A stretch of 64,000 bases of DNA from Sva-07 sp963747375 (GTDB taxonomy: Bacteria; Actinomycetota; Acidimicrobiia; Acidimicrobiales; Ilumatobacteraceae), in the NCBI GenBank assembly GCA_963747375.1, contig CAVVFL010000022.1, positions 620,001 through 684,000 on the forward strand, given 5' to 3'. Every line of letters starts with the position of its first letter. The stretch's first letter is position 1. Shown one piece after another: positions 29,469 to 37,855 of this stretch. Position numbers and translations under genes: made by a program. The notes beneath the pieces are model-generated. The model searched no databases. It was given only the letters and a program-made list of their open reading frames with translations, and was not told the origin of the DNA.

Positions 29469-30113
29469 ATGGTGGCGAGCAAGAAAGTGACAGACGTCAT
29501 GACGCTGGAAGTCTGTCCGCAGGCCCCGTCGTCAACGGCGCTTCGCGCCCGACGACGATCCCGGCCCTCGCCGGCCTCGGCGCCGGCGCCGTCCACGCTG
29601 CCGGCGATCGGAGCGCACGCCGACCACCTCCTGCTGGCGAATGTCTTCGTCGCCCTGGCGGTGGCCCAGCTCGGTACGGGCGTTGCGCTGTTGATTCAGC
29701 CCGGGCGCGCCGTGGCCAAGTCGGTCGTCGTCATCAACGCCGCGGCCGTGGTCGGTTGGATCGTGTCGCGTGTCGTCGGCGTCTGGTTCGTCGCCGGCCT
29801 CGAGGTCGCCGAAGCACCCGAGTTCGCCGACACGGTCTGCGCATTGCTCGGCGCGCTGGCGGCGGCGGGCGCGGCGCTGGCAGTGCGGGTCGACACCCGG
29901 CTCGGCGCCACCCGTACTTGGCGACCGGCCATCACCGTGCGCGACGTGGCGATACCCGCGATCGCCGTGGCCCTCTTGACGGTCCCGGCGATGAGCCTTT
30001 CCGCCACGCACTCCCACGAGACCCACGCCGACGACAGTCACTCCCACGACGAGGTCGTCGACGGAGACGAGGCCGTCGTCGGCGTCGCCGCAGTCGAGGT
30101 GGAGGACGGGTGA
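29469..30113 (+). CDS. Membrane protein with histidine-rich C-terminus (probable paired frameshifts near the N-terminus)
   Basis: About 210 residues. Spans include LLLANVFVALAVAQLGTGVALL, VVVINAAAVVGWIVSRVVGVW (both approximate), FADTVCALLGALAAAGAALAV and IPAIAVALLTVPAMSL. The tail SATHSHETHADDSHSHDE suggests metal binding. The first 60 residues are low-complexity (RARRRSRPSPASAPAPS). A neighbouring frame there reads TTIPALAGLGAGAVHAA, which fits a membrane helix, so indels near 29545 and 29604 are likely. A GGAAG-type site precedes ATG 29469. Diverges from kinase 1. Confidence 0.65.
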   Translation: MVASKKVTDVMTLEVCPQAPSSTALRARRRSRPSPASAPAPSTLPAIGAHADHLLLANVFVALAVAQLGTGVALLIQPGRAVAKSVVVINAAAVVGWIVSRVVGVWFVAGLEVAEAPEFADTVCALLGALAAAGAALAVRVDTRLGATRTWRPAITVRDVAIPAIAVALLTVPAMSLSATHSHETHADDSHSHDEVVDGDEAVVGVAAVEVEDG

Positions 30114-30230
30114 TGTCCGGACACCTTCGGCTCCCCGACCCTCATCGGCCTGAATTGCCATCACACCAGATCGAACACCAAACCCGGTCGGCGGTCCAGC
30201 CGTCGCCCAACCAGACGCCAGGAGGCGGAC

Positions 30231-33122
30231 ATGAATGAAATCATCGGAAGCGAGTCGACACGACAGGGTCGCGTGCGCGCCCTGATCGCGTTCGTGCTCC
30301 TCATCGGCACCGTCGTTGTCGGGTTCCACGCGAACCCCGCTTCGGCGGTCGGGGTCCCCGTGTTCCCCGACAACCTCGTGATCTTTCCCGATCGCGACTT
30401 CCTCTCCGTCGAGGGCTTCGACGCCCACATCGGAGAGAACGCACTGGTCCAGGTGATTCGCGGCGGCCAGGTCATCGGCGCGGCCGAGGTCACGCTCGTG
30501 CCCGGCGGCGTACCGTTCGAGGTGAACCACCCCGGCGGCTACTGCTGGGGCAACGACGTGGTCGGAGGTACCGGCTTTCTGAGCGGCACCGCTGCGCCGG
30601 GCTCGCTTCCCAATGTGACCCCCGACGTCCGTCCGGGTGACGACATCGTCGTCACGTTCGCGGACGGCTCGACGAGCGCGATCACCACGCAGGACGGATA
30701 CGTCGCCGAAGCGCCCGAGAACGGCACGGCCGACAAGCCGGCCGTCAGCAGCGTGGACACGGTCGTCCTCGGCGATCCCGAGTTCATCGCGGGCTTCGAG
30801 AGCCGCTTCACGATCAGGGGACACATCAACACCGCCAACCCGGACTTCGTCGAGCAGCGAATCGTCAACCCGGACCTCACCGACACGGCCGTCGCAAGGC
30901 GCGACATCCGCGCCGTGCCCGACCCTGCCGGGTTCGTGTTGGACAAGAACGACTCGTACCAGTCCAAGCTCGACATCAACACGGCCAATCACACCTTCGT
31001 GGCGACGTATCTCTTCCGCGACCCTGTTGTGGCGGAGATGGCGGCGACCGGCGGCGGCGAGCGACTGCTCACCTGGATGGTGACCGACATCGCCGCGAAC
31101 CGGCAAGGCATCACGATCGCCGAGTTCGGCGAGGTCGGTGGCCCCGGCTTCGGCGGCTGCCCCAACGGGCCACTGCAGTCGGGCCCTCCCGGCCCGACGA
31201 ACGTCCAGACCAGCCTCGTGAACGGTGCCGGAGAGGTCACCGTCACGTGGACGCCCGCCACGGCGATTCCGGGCACCCCGGCAATCGACGGCTATCGGGT
31301 TCATGCAGTGAGCCAGACAGGCTCGGTCGAAGAGATCGAGGTCGGGCGACACATCAGTAACCCGTCCGCGACCGGCGCCACCATCACCGGACTCGACCCG
31401 CTGACGAACTACGACGTCCAGGTCGTCTCCTACAGCACCGTGGGCGAGACCTTCCCAGCGGTGCACGCCACCGCCGACACCACACCACCGGTGCTGAGCG
31501 TTGATCCGCTCCCAGGTGAGTATCGCGGCACCCAACTGGTGACGCTCTCATCCGACGAGCCGGGCCAGATCTGGTACACCCTCGACGGGTCCCCTGTTCT
31601 CGATGCTGCAGGCGACGTCGATCCGGTAGCACTGCCGTACGGCGCCCCGATCAGCATCGACGCCGACACCACCGTCAATGCCGCTGCGTTCGACCTCTAC
31701 GGCAACTCCGCCACGGGGACGTTCGACTACGTCATCGTCACGACGCCACTGGCGCCGACCTTGTACGGCCAGGCCGGAACGGGATCGATCACCCTCACCT
31801 GGGATTCGACAGTCGATCCGTCGGTCACCAGCTACACCGTGACCCTCTACGACGCCCCAACCGGCGGCACCGTCGTCGGACAACAGGTGATCCTGAGCTC
31901 CGACGTGCCCAACGATTCGGCGACATTCAGCTCGCTGACGGAGGGCACGGACTACTGGGCGACGATCGTCGCCGTGAACTCCTTCGGCCCCAGCCAGGAA
32001 TCGGACGTGCTCGGTCCGCTGACCCCGTACGGCGCCTTCGTCGCCAATGCCGGCCCCGACCAGGCCGTGGTACGTGGCACAGCGGCGACCTTGGACGGCA
32101 GCGGTTCGATCGGCGCAGCCGGCTACAGCTGGGTCGCCAGCGACCCGTCAGTCACTTTGACTGGCGCCGACACGGCCACGCCGAGCTTCACGTTCCCGGC
32201 AACGCTGGCCGGCCCCGTCACCTTGGAGTTGACCATCACCGACCCGAATGGCGCCACCGCCACCGATTCGGTGACGATCACGGCCGAGGATGTCGTCGCC
32301 AACGCCGGAACCGCCCAGACCGTGGTGCGTGGTGCTCTCGTTCAGTTGAGCGGCAGCGCATCGTTCGGCGACATCGGCACCTTCAGCTGGGCGACCACGG
32401 ACTCCATTGTCCTGAGTGATCCCGCCTCGGCCACGCCGAGCTTCACGTTCCCGGCAAATCTCGCCGGTCCCGTGACGATCGAACTGACCGTCACCGATCT
32501 CGCGGGATTCAGCGCGACCGACACGGTGACGATTTCGGCGGAGGACCTCGTCGCCAACGCCGGCGCCGATCAGAGCGTCGTGCGTGGCTCGCCGGTCACG
32601 CTCGACGGAACGGGTTCGACTCCGGCCGGCAACCTGACCTACAGCTGGGTCGCCACAGGCCCAGCAGTCATTCTGACAAACGCAAACTCGGCGACACCGA
32701 ACTTCACGTTCCCGGCGACATCGCCCGGGCCACTGACGTTCCAACTCACGGTCTCCGACCCCAGTGGCCTCACCGCCACTGACACGGTGATCGTGTCGGC
32801 GCTGAACAACGATCCGCTCGCACTCGCTCGGGCCGAATTCCGCACGAGCAAGAACGAGTGGCGGTTCGACGGCACCGCAACGGTGACGGCCGGGAACGAC
32901 ATCACGATCCGGTTGAACCGGTACGTCGGCAACGTCCTCACCAGCACGACCGTGCTCAGCACGGGCGTGGTGTCGGTCGACGCGGCCGGGGTGTGGACCG
33001 TCCGTTACACAGCAGCTGCAGGCCCCGAGCGGCCGACAGCCGCCGGTTCGAACTACACGGTCACGGTCACCTCGAGCCAGGGCGGATTGCTCCTCGACGA
33101 GGCCATCACGACGAGGCGGTAG
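30231..33122 (+). CDS. Large secreted surface protein with FN3, chitobiase-C-like and PKD-like repeats
   Basis: 963 residues, intact, AGGAGG before ATG 30231. Signal peptide: VRALIAFVLLIGTVVVGFHANPASA (core IAFVLLIGTVVV). Residues about 35-315 form a unique N-terminal domain with CWGNDVVGG. Then FN3 (319-418, GPTNVQTSLVNGAGEVTVTW), a chitobiase/CHB_HEX_C-like module (418-505, GTQLVTLSSDEPGQIWYTLDG core SSDEPGQIWYTLD), FN3 (507-600) and three PKD-like repeats (602-855) each starting VANAG-x-x-Q-x-VVRG and containing SFTFPA. The last 100 residues (FRTSKNEWRFDGTATVTAG) are distinct. No sortase motif or anchor. Probably extracellular or wall-bound; ligand unknown. Confidence 0.85.
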   Translation: MNEIIGSESTRQGRVRALIAFVLLIGTVVVGFHANPASAVGVPVFPDNLVIFPDRDFLSVEGFDAHIGENALVQVIRGGQVIGAAEVTLVPGGVPFEVNHPGGYCWGNDVVGGTGFLSGTAAPGSLPNVTPDVRPGDDIVVTFADGSTSAITTQDGYVAEAPENGTADKPAVSSVDTVVLGDPEFIAGFESRFTIRGHINTANPDFVEQRIVNPDLTDTAVARRDIRAVPDPAGFVLDKNDSYQSKLDINTANHTFVATYLFRDPVVAEMAATGGGERLLTWMVTDIAANRQGITIAEFGEVGGPGFGGCPNGPLQSGPPGPTNVQTSLVNGAGEVTVTWTPATAIPGTPAIDGYRVHAVSQTGSVEEIEVGRHISNPSATGATITGLDPLTNYDVQVVSYSTVGETFPAVHATADTTPPVLSVDPLPGEYRGTQLVTLSSDEPGQIWYTLDGSPVLDAAGDVDPVALPYGAPISIDADTTVNAAAFDLYGNSATGTFDYVIVTTPLAPTLYGQAGTGSITLTWDSTVDPSVTSYTVTLYDAPTGGTVVGQQVILSSDVPNDSATFSSLTEGTDYWATIVAVNSFGPSQESDVLGPLTPYGAFVANAGPDQAVVRGTAATLDGSGSIGAAGYSWVASDPSVTLTGADTATPSFTFPATLAGPVTLELTITDPNGATATDSVTITAEDVVANAGTAQTVVRGALVQLSGSASFGDIGTFSWATTDSIVLSDPASATPSFTFPANLAGPVTIELTVTDLAGFSATDTVTISAEDLVANAGADQSVVRGSPVTLDGTGSTPAGNLTYSWVATGPAVILTNANSATPNFTFPATSPGPLTFQLTVSDPSGLTATDTVIVSALNNDPLALARAEFRTSKNEWRFDGTATVTAGNDITIRLNRYVGNVLTSTTVLSTGVVSVDAAGVWTVRYTAAAGPERPTAAGSNYTVTVTSSQGGLLLDEAITTRR

Positions 33123-33143
33123 TCCTCCTCTGACCTGACGAAT

Positions 33144-33183
33144 TGCGTGCTGCGGTAGCCGATTGCGGTTACCGCAGCACGCA
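33144..33183. terminator. Inverted-repeat terminator between convergent genes
   Basis: Arms TGCGTGCTGCGGTA (33144-33157) and TACCGCAGCACGCA (33170-33183) are perfectly complementary over 14 bp with a 12-nt loop. It lies 22 bp after the stop of the surface protein and before the minus-strand genes, so it can serve both directions. There is no U-tract, common for actinobacterial terminators. Confidence 0.7.
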
Positions 33184-33243
33184 CGTTCGCGTCTCCTGCG
33201 CGTCCACCCGAGGTCCACTCACCGAGGGTGGCGGCACCGGCCG

Positions 33244-33519
33244 TCAGCAGTCGACTCGAGCGACGGAAGCGATGCACGCAAGCGAGTCGACTCCGACTCC
33301 GGAGTTCGACAGTGTGATCGTCGGACCGTGTCGGCGGCGGGCGGCCCAGAGCATCAACTCCGCCGAAGCCGTGATCACCAGATCGGCCGCCGCGAGGAGT
33401 TCATCCTCGATGATGCAATCGGCGACGGTGACCTTCTCCGCTCGGTACGTGGAGGAGTCGAGGCCGAGCGGCGCGTTCACCGGACCGGCGGACACCTGAG
33501 CGATTCTCAGACCGGTCAT
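33244..33519 (-). CDS. Hypothetical 91-aa protein downstream of the glycosyltransferase
   Basis: Starts at ATG 33519, 35 nt after the glycosyltransferase stop on the same strand. Sequence includes GLRIAQVSAGPVNAPLGLD, KVTVADCIIEDELLAAADLV and ITLSNSGVGVDSLACIASVA. It could be a small protein cotranscribed with the glycosyltransferase. No family recognised; no clear ribosome site, so its reality is moderate only. Confidence 0.45.
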   Translation of the reverse strand: MTGLRIAQVSAGPVNAPLGLDSSTYRAEKVTVADCIIEDELLAAADLVITASAELMLWAARRRHGPTITLSNSGVGVDSLACIASVARVDC

Positions 33520-33555
33520 GCAACTCGCGTGCGACCCGCGACGATCGCTCGACTC

Positions 33556-34716
33556 CTAGGCCGCGACGCGACCGCTGGTCAGCATCCGTGCGGTGGTCGT
33601 CACACCGGTGAGGTCGAGCAACTGCGGCCGATCCATCGACGGGCGGATTCCGCACACGCAACGCAAGACAAAGTCCGCGATCCGCTCGGGTGTCATCCGA
33701 TCCACCGAGCATCTCTCCAACCGCGTCACCGGGCTCAGCCTGCCGGCGCGGATGTCCTGCTCGGCGTTGGGCGTCGTGCGAGGTACGAGGAGTGCGGGCA
33801 CGTCGGCGGCGACCTCCTCGACAACGGTGTTGTAGCCGGCCATCGAGATGACCCCGGATGCGGACGAGATCAGCTGACGGAGGTTGTCGCTGAACTCCAC
33901 CATCTCGATCGACGGGTCGCGCGACGCCCGCATCGTCAGCTCCGCCTTCCGGCTCGACGACATCATCGGCCCGGTCACGATCTTGACGCGGAGACCGGCG
34001 AAGACACCAGCATCGGCACCGTCGAGCACCGATCGCACGAGGTCGTGACCATCGGCGCCGCCGCCCGCTGTCACGAGGAAATAGGGATCGGTCGACAGCG
34101 CGTCGGGCATCCTCGGGGCGACGTATCCCGTGTGGGTCACTGTGCCCCGCACCCGGTCGACGAGGCCCAACTCCATCGCTGTCGTGTCGATCGATGCGTC
34201 GCCGTAGACGAAGATGTCGTCGTACCGGTCGACCCACTCCCACACTCCACAGGCATCCCACTCCTGATCGACGAGGGCGGCGTCGTCGATGATGTCGCGC
34301 AGCCCGAGCACCAGCCGGGGACGACGGGCAGCGGACTCCACCATCCGCAACACCGGCAGGAGCTCACCCGCCAAGCCGACGGGGAGGTGGTCCACGAGGA
34401 TCACGTCAGGATCGAAATGTGACGCGACGGTGAGCAGAATGCTCGACCGCATCCGGACCAGCGAACCGAGGTCGCCCATGATCGCACGAGGCTGGTGATG
34501 CCCGTTGCTGTCCTTGATCGCCGACGGGAGTTTCACCGACTCGACCCGGTCCGGGAGCGGGAGCGACTGGGCTCTCGGCGAACCCGTCACGATCAACACT
34601 TCGGCGTCGGGCGACGACCGGACGATTCCCGACGCGAGCAGGCTGCACCGGCGGAAATAGCCGAGACCCGACGTGTCATCGCTGTAGATGAGGTACCTGA
34701 GGTGCGAGCGACCCAT
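33556..34716 (-). CDS. Glycosyltransferase of the MurG/GT28-like predicted family (COG4671-like)
   Basis: About 386 residues. It begins MGRSHLRYLIYSDDTSGLGYFRR, the N-terminal pattern of COG4671-type predicted glycosyltransferases. The donor-binding C-terminal half has PYFLVTAGGGADGHDLVRSV, VKIVTGPMMSSSRKAEL, ISMAGYNTVVEEVAADVPAL and PRTTPNAEQDIRAGRL, matching the GT-B sugar-nucleotide fold of MurG relatives. ATG 34716 is preferred to the TTG at 34734. Its promoter region carries the 25-bp element shared with a Ser/Asp-rich secreted protein gene. Acceptor unknown. Confidence 0.75.
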   Translation of the reverse strand: MGRSHLRYLIYSDDTSGLGYFRRCSLLASGIVRSSPDAEVLIVTGSPRAQSLPLPDRVESVKLPSAIKDSNGHHQPRAIMGDLGSLVRMRSSILLTVASHFDPDVILVDHLPVGLAGELLPVLRMVESAARRPRLVLGLRDIIDDAALVDQEWDACGVWEWVDRYDDIFVYGDASIDTTAMELGLVDRVRGTVTHTGYVAPRMPDALSTDPYFLVTAGGGADGHDLVRSVLDGADAGVFAGLRVKIVTGPMMSSSRKAELTMRASRDPSIEMVEFSDNLRQLISSASGVISMAGYNTVVEEVAADVPALLVPRTTPNAEQDIRAGRLSPVTRLERCSVDRMTPERIADFVLRCVCGIRPSMDRPQLLDLTGVTTTARMLTSGRVAA

Positions 34717-34749
34717 GACACCAGCCAACAACACCGCCGGTCGTATGGA

Positions 34750-34774
34750 CAGTGGACCTTGGTGCTACGACCTG
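34750..34774. promoter_or_regulatory. Shared 25-bp element, copy A (upstream of glycosyltransferase)
   Basis: Identical at 21 of 25 positions to 40045-40069. Shared blocks are CAGTGGACCT, GG-T and CTACGAC. It occupies the 101-bp gap between sensor kinase 2 and the glycosyltransferase, 34 nt upstream of the latter. The centre (ACCT-AGGT-like) forms an imperfect dyad as expected for a dimeric NarL-type regulator. Function is inferred. Confidence 0.55.
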
Positions 34775-34817
34775 CCCCGAGCGCACGATCCTCGGCCCGA
34801 TTCGACCGACCGCACCA

Positions 34818-36257
34818 TCAGGATGCGGTTGCTGCGGTCGGCAACCCGATGTGGGCGATGACTCGTCTGCCGGTCGCACCTGCCGGAACCACGTCGAGGC
34901 TCCCACCGGCGTCAGCGAGGCGATCTCCGAGCAACTCGAGTCCGGCGCGGCCGTCGTCGGCGCGGTCATTGTGGTCACCGGCGTCGAACTCACACCCGTT
35001 GTCGTCGACCACCACGTTCAACTGGCCATCCGAGGCGGTCAGCGCGACATCGACCGCGGTCGCCCCCGAATGGCCGGCCGCGTTGCGCAGGGCCTCCTGC
35101 ACCACCCGATACGCGAGCAACGCCGAATCCTCGTCGATGTCGATCCCGCCCAGCCTCACGTCCAGAGCGGTCTCGATTCCCCGGGCCGGCAAGCCCACCA
35201 TCAGATCGCCGATGGCGACCTCGAGACCGTCGTCGGTCAGCTCACGCGGCGAGATCTCGATGAGCAAGGAGCGCAGCGACGTGATGCTGCTCCGGATCGA
35301 CCGCTCCGCCTCGGCCACCACAGCAGGATCCGCTGTTGTGCTCTGGCCCAGCGCGGCCAGGCTGAACGAGACACCCGTGAGATCCTGGACGACACCCTCG
35401 TGCAGGTCCGTGGCGATGCGACGGCGCTCCAGTTCGGACGCACCGATCGCCTGCCGCAGTAGCCGCTCACGCTCGTGCTGGCTCGCGCGAAGCCTCCTGG
35501 CCATCCTCCACGCAAGCGCAAGCTGCACCAACTCCAGCGCCAGCAGCGCGGCGATCGCCACCGGCGCAAACTGACCCCAGAGCCGGCGCCCGGCGCCGCT
35601 GACGTCGCCGTGACGGAGGTACGCCTCGAAGAGCAGCGGCGTGCCCTCGACGGTCTCGATCGGTTCGTACACCTCGAGAAGATCGGACTCGGACTCGTAT
35701 CGGTTCTCCGCTTCGTCCAGCGAGTTCAAGCCGACCTGGCCGGCACCGGCCGCGAACGCCGCACGTTGGGCCTCGCTCAGCTCGAATCGTTCGCCGATGA
35801 GCCTCGGGTCGTCGGCATAGACGATCGTGCCGTCCGCAGTCCAGATCTTCACCCGAACCAACGAATCGCCCAGGACACGGGTCCGAATGATGTCGTCCAT
35901 CGCCGATACCGCCGACACGTCGCCTCGGATCAGGTCGTCGTGAAGTCTCGGAGCGACAATGCCCTGCGCACTCATCTGCGCAACCATTCGTGCATCCCCG
36001 ATCGCCCGTTCGTCCCCGACGTTGTCACTCACCCACGCCATGACCGCGCAGACGATCACCAGGGCGATGAACCCCGCGAGCGCGAATCGACGCACGACGG
36101 ACCGGACCGAAACCACCCGGCCGGCGTGCACGGACCAGGGCCGACCATGCCTCTCGGACCGTCCGACGTCGTTGCTCGCGTCATCTCTCGGCGACTCGGC
36201 CGCATCCGGTTGCCTCGTGCCGGAAATCGTCGCCGTCGGCATCAGACCAGCATGCAC
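34818..36257 (-). CDS. Sensor histidine kinase 2 (orphan paralogue)
   Basis: Up to 479 residues; GTG 36116 (VVSVRSVVRRFALAGF) aligns better with kinase 3 than ATG 36257 does. Spans: FALAGFIALVIVCAVMAWV and IAALLALELVQLALAW. Sensor region: GTIVYADDPRLIGERFELSE, YESESDLLEVYEPIETVEGTP. The H-box is DLHEGVVQDLTGVSFSLAALG. The ATP-binding N/G1 region reads VVVDDNGCEFDAG, where the usual DNGxGF glycine is Glu, so activity may be altered. No regulator gene adjoins it; the nearest is regulator 2 across a Ser/Asp-rich gene. Confidence 0.85.
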   Translation of the reverse strand: MHAGLMPTATISGTRQPDAAESPRDDASNDVGRSERHGRPWSVHAGRVVSVRSVVRRFALAGFIALVIVCAVMAWVSDNVGDERAIGDARMVAQMSAQGIVAPRLHDDLIRGDVSAVSAMDDIIRTRVLGDSLVRVKIWTADGTIVYADDPRLIGERFELSEAQRAAFAAGAGQVGLNSLDEAENRYESESDLLEVYEPIETVEGTPLLFEAYLRHGDVSGAGRRLWGQFAPVAIAALLALELVQLALAWRMARRLRASQHERERLLRQAIGASELERRRIATDLHEGVVQDLTGVSFSLAALGQSTTADPAVVAEAERSIRSSITSLRSLLIEISPRELTDDGLEVAIGDLMVGLPARGIETALDVRLGGIDIDEDSALLAYRVVQEALRNAAGHSGATAVDVALTASDGQLNVVVDDNGCEFDAGDHNDRADDGRAGLELLGDRLADAGGSLDVVPAGATGRRVIAHIGLPTAATAS

Positions 36258-36287
36258 ACTTCGCTGGACCCCGTGAAGTAGACGTTC

Positions 36288-36297
36288 GTCCTAGGAC
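36288..36297. promoter_or_regulatory. CCTAGG-centred palindrome upstream of kinase 2
   Basis: GTCCTAGGAC is a perfect 10-bp palindrome centred on CCTAGG, the same rare hexamer found in copy B of the shared element. It is followed by ATCACGAC. Similarity to the element beyond the core is weak, so membership is tentative. It lies 31 nt upstream of ATG 36257. Confidence 0.3.
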
Positions 36298-36367
36298 CAT
36301 CACGACGAGCCCTCGTGCCCGACGTCGGCCGGAGCGATGCCACCAACCGCAGCCGGGCGCCGAGCAC

Positions 36368-36380
36368 GGGTACTACGACC
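36368..36380. promoter_or_regulatory. Partial copy of the shared element, copy D (upstream of Ser/Asp-rich protein 1)
   Basis: GGGTACTACGACC contains an 11-bp exact match (GGTACTACGAC) to copy B at 40056-40066. It sits 46 nt upstream of ATG 36426. The left half of the element is not conserved, so this may be a half-site. Confidence 0.4.
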
Positions 36381-36425
36381 AATGTCTTGTGGCGTTCGCG
36401 ACGCACAGCGGGCAGAGTGGACACC

Positions 36426-37196
36426 ATGAACGGCAGTTGGCTCGACCTCGGGCACGGCGACGGGCAATCGCTCGCACCGGTGAGCTCCCAGCACCCAGCG
36501 GCGACGAGTCCCCCACCTGGTCCAGGTGCGGGCGCCCTGAGTTCGAGAACCAGCCGCACCGTCGTTGCCGCGATTGCCGCGATCGCATTGGTCGGTTCGT
36601 CAGGCACGGCCTATGCCATCCGCGAGACACTCTTCCCGAGCATCGGGGCTCCGACGCCGCGGTCGGTCTGGCAGAACCCGATGCCCGCCGACGAGTCGGC
36701 CGACGGCGCAGTGACCTCGAGCACGACGTCGACAACGAGCACCACGACCCCCACGGCAGTCGTGCCGACGCCGCTGGCGCCGTCAGATGACTCGGCCGTG
36801 GCTGCGCTCATCGTGACCGACGGAACGAGCCGTGACGATTCGCGTGGCCGGCGGTCGGGATCAGACGACCAGGACGAGTCTGGGCACAGCGGTGACGATC
36901 CGTCGTCCGGGTCGGGCTCCGGTTCGACATCCGGATCCGACGACTCGGACTCCGGAACGGACCACTCCGGCTCCGACGACTCGAACCCGGGGACGGACGA
37001 CTCGGGTTCGACATCCGGATCCGACGACTCGGACTCCGGAACGGACCACTCGGGCTCCGACGACTCGAACAAGGATGAGGACGACTCGGATTCGACGCCC
37101 GGTTCCGACGACTCGAGCGGGAGGGTGACCGATTCGGATGACTCGAGCCGTTCCGGGTCGGGACACGACGACCCGGTTGACCGACTCGAGGACTGA
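36426..37196 (+). CDS. Ser/Asp-rich membrane-anchored or secreted protein 1
   Basis: 256 residues from ATG 36426. After a short cytoplasmic part comes one membrane segment (TVVAAIAAIALVGSSGTAYAI), a Thr/Pro-rich linker (TSTTSTTTPTAVVPTP), then a strongly acidic S/D/G repeat region (GSDDSDSGTDHSGSDDSN twice). The topology suggests an extracellular acidic tail like staphylococcal SD-repeat regions. It diverges from kinase 2 and converges with regulator 2. No enzymatic motif. May bind Ca2+ or be glycosylated; both are inference. Confidence 0.7.
   Translation: MNGSWLDLGHGDGQSLAPVSSQHPAATSPPPGPGAGALSSRTSRTVVAAIAAIALVGSSGTAYAIRETLFPSIGAPTPRSVWQNPMPADESADGAVTSSTTSTTSTTTPTAVVPTPLAPSDDSAVAALIVTDGTSRDDSRGRRSGSDDQDESGHSGDDPSSGSGSGSTSGSDDSDSGTDHSGSDDSNPGTDDSGSTSGSDDSDSGTDHSGSDDSNKDEDDSDSTPGSDDSSGRVTDSDDSSRSGSGHDDPVDRLED
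36921..37070 (+). repeat. 66-bp direct repeat in Ser/Asp-rich gene 1
   Basis: Copies at 36921-36986 and 37005-37070 differ at one base and encode GSTSGSDDSDSGTDHSGSDD plus SN. They are separated by 18 bp with related codons. In-frame unit length suggests expansion by slippage or recombination. Confidence 0.85.
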
Positions 37197-37201
37197 CGAG
37201 T

Positions 37202-37855
37202 TCACTCCGATTTCAGGTGCTCGTTGGCCCACAGCGCGGCCTGGGTGCGATCGGTGACGCCGAGACGCTGGAACACGCTCGTGAGATGTGCTTTCACGGT
37301 TCGCTCCGCGATGCCGAGACGACGCGCGATCTGCTTGTTGGCGAGGCCGTCTCGCACGAGGAGCAGCACCTCGCGTTCGCGATCGGTGAGCTGCGGCGCA
37401 GAGCGGTCGGCTCGGCGTGACTCCACCAACGTTCTCGCCGCCTTCGGGTCGAGGGGCGACCCCCCTGTGTTCACCGCGCGGATGGCGTCGGCGATCTCGT
37501 CGGGGTCGGCATGCTTGAGCAGGTAGCCGTCGGCCCCTGCTTCGAGTGCGTCGAGGATCCGAGTCTGATCGGAGAACGACGTCAGCACGAGCACGCGACT
37601 CGACGGGTGATGCTCGGCAATCTGGCGAGTGGCCTCGATGCCGTCCATCTCGGGCATCGAAAGATCCATCAGGACGACGTCGGGTTCGAACTCCTCGACT
37701 CGAGCGAGGGCCTCGATACCGTTCGCCGCAGTGGCGACGAGTTCGATGTCAGTGGTCGTGGCAAGAAATTGTTCCAGGCCCGAACGGACGATCACGTGGT
37801 CGTCGACGATCAGCACTCGAACCTTGGCCGAACTCGATTCGGGTCCAGTGGTCAT
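37202..37855 (-). CDS. NarL/LuxR-type response regulator 2
   Basis: 217 residues. Receiver: VRVLIVDDHVIVRSGLEQFL, Asp in VVLMDLSMPEMDGIE, Thr/Ser in VLVLTSFSDQ, Lys in GYLLKHADPDE. LuxR helix-turn-helix: LTDREREVLLLVRDGLANKQ, AERTVKAHLTSVFQRLGVTD. Start ATG 37855 overlaps the kinase 3 stop (ATGA). The best candidate to bind the shared 25-bp element around it, by proximity only. Confidence 0.92.
   Translation of the reverse strand: MTTGPESSSAKVRVLIVDDHVIVRSGLEQFLATTTDIELVATAANGIEALARVEEFEPDVVLMDLSMPEMDGIEATRQIAEHHPSSRVLVLTSFSDQTRILDALEAGADGYLLKHADPDEIADAIRAVNTGGSPLDPKAARTLVESRRADRSAPQLTDREREVLLLVRDGLANKQIARRLGIAERTVKAHLTSVFQRLGVTDRTQAALWANEHLKSE

Noticed and set aside
28070..30238. 722-codon open frame on the plus strand
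   Set aside because: It is antisense to kinase 1, Arg/Gln/Pro-rich without motifs; open only because GC-rich DNA has few stops.
29532..31535. 667-codon minus-strand open frame
   Set aside because: Antisense to the surface protein and the His-rich membrane protein; no signal or motif.
36921..37070. CRISPR-like repeats
   Set aside because: Two long in-frame copies in a coding gene with no regular spacers and no cas genes.
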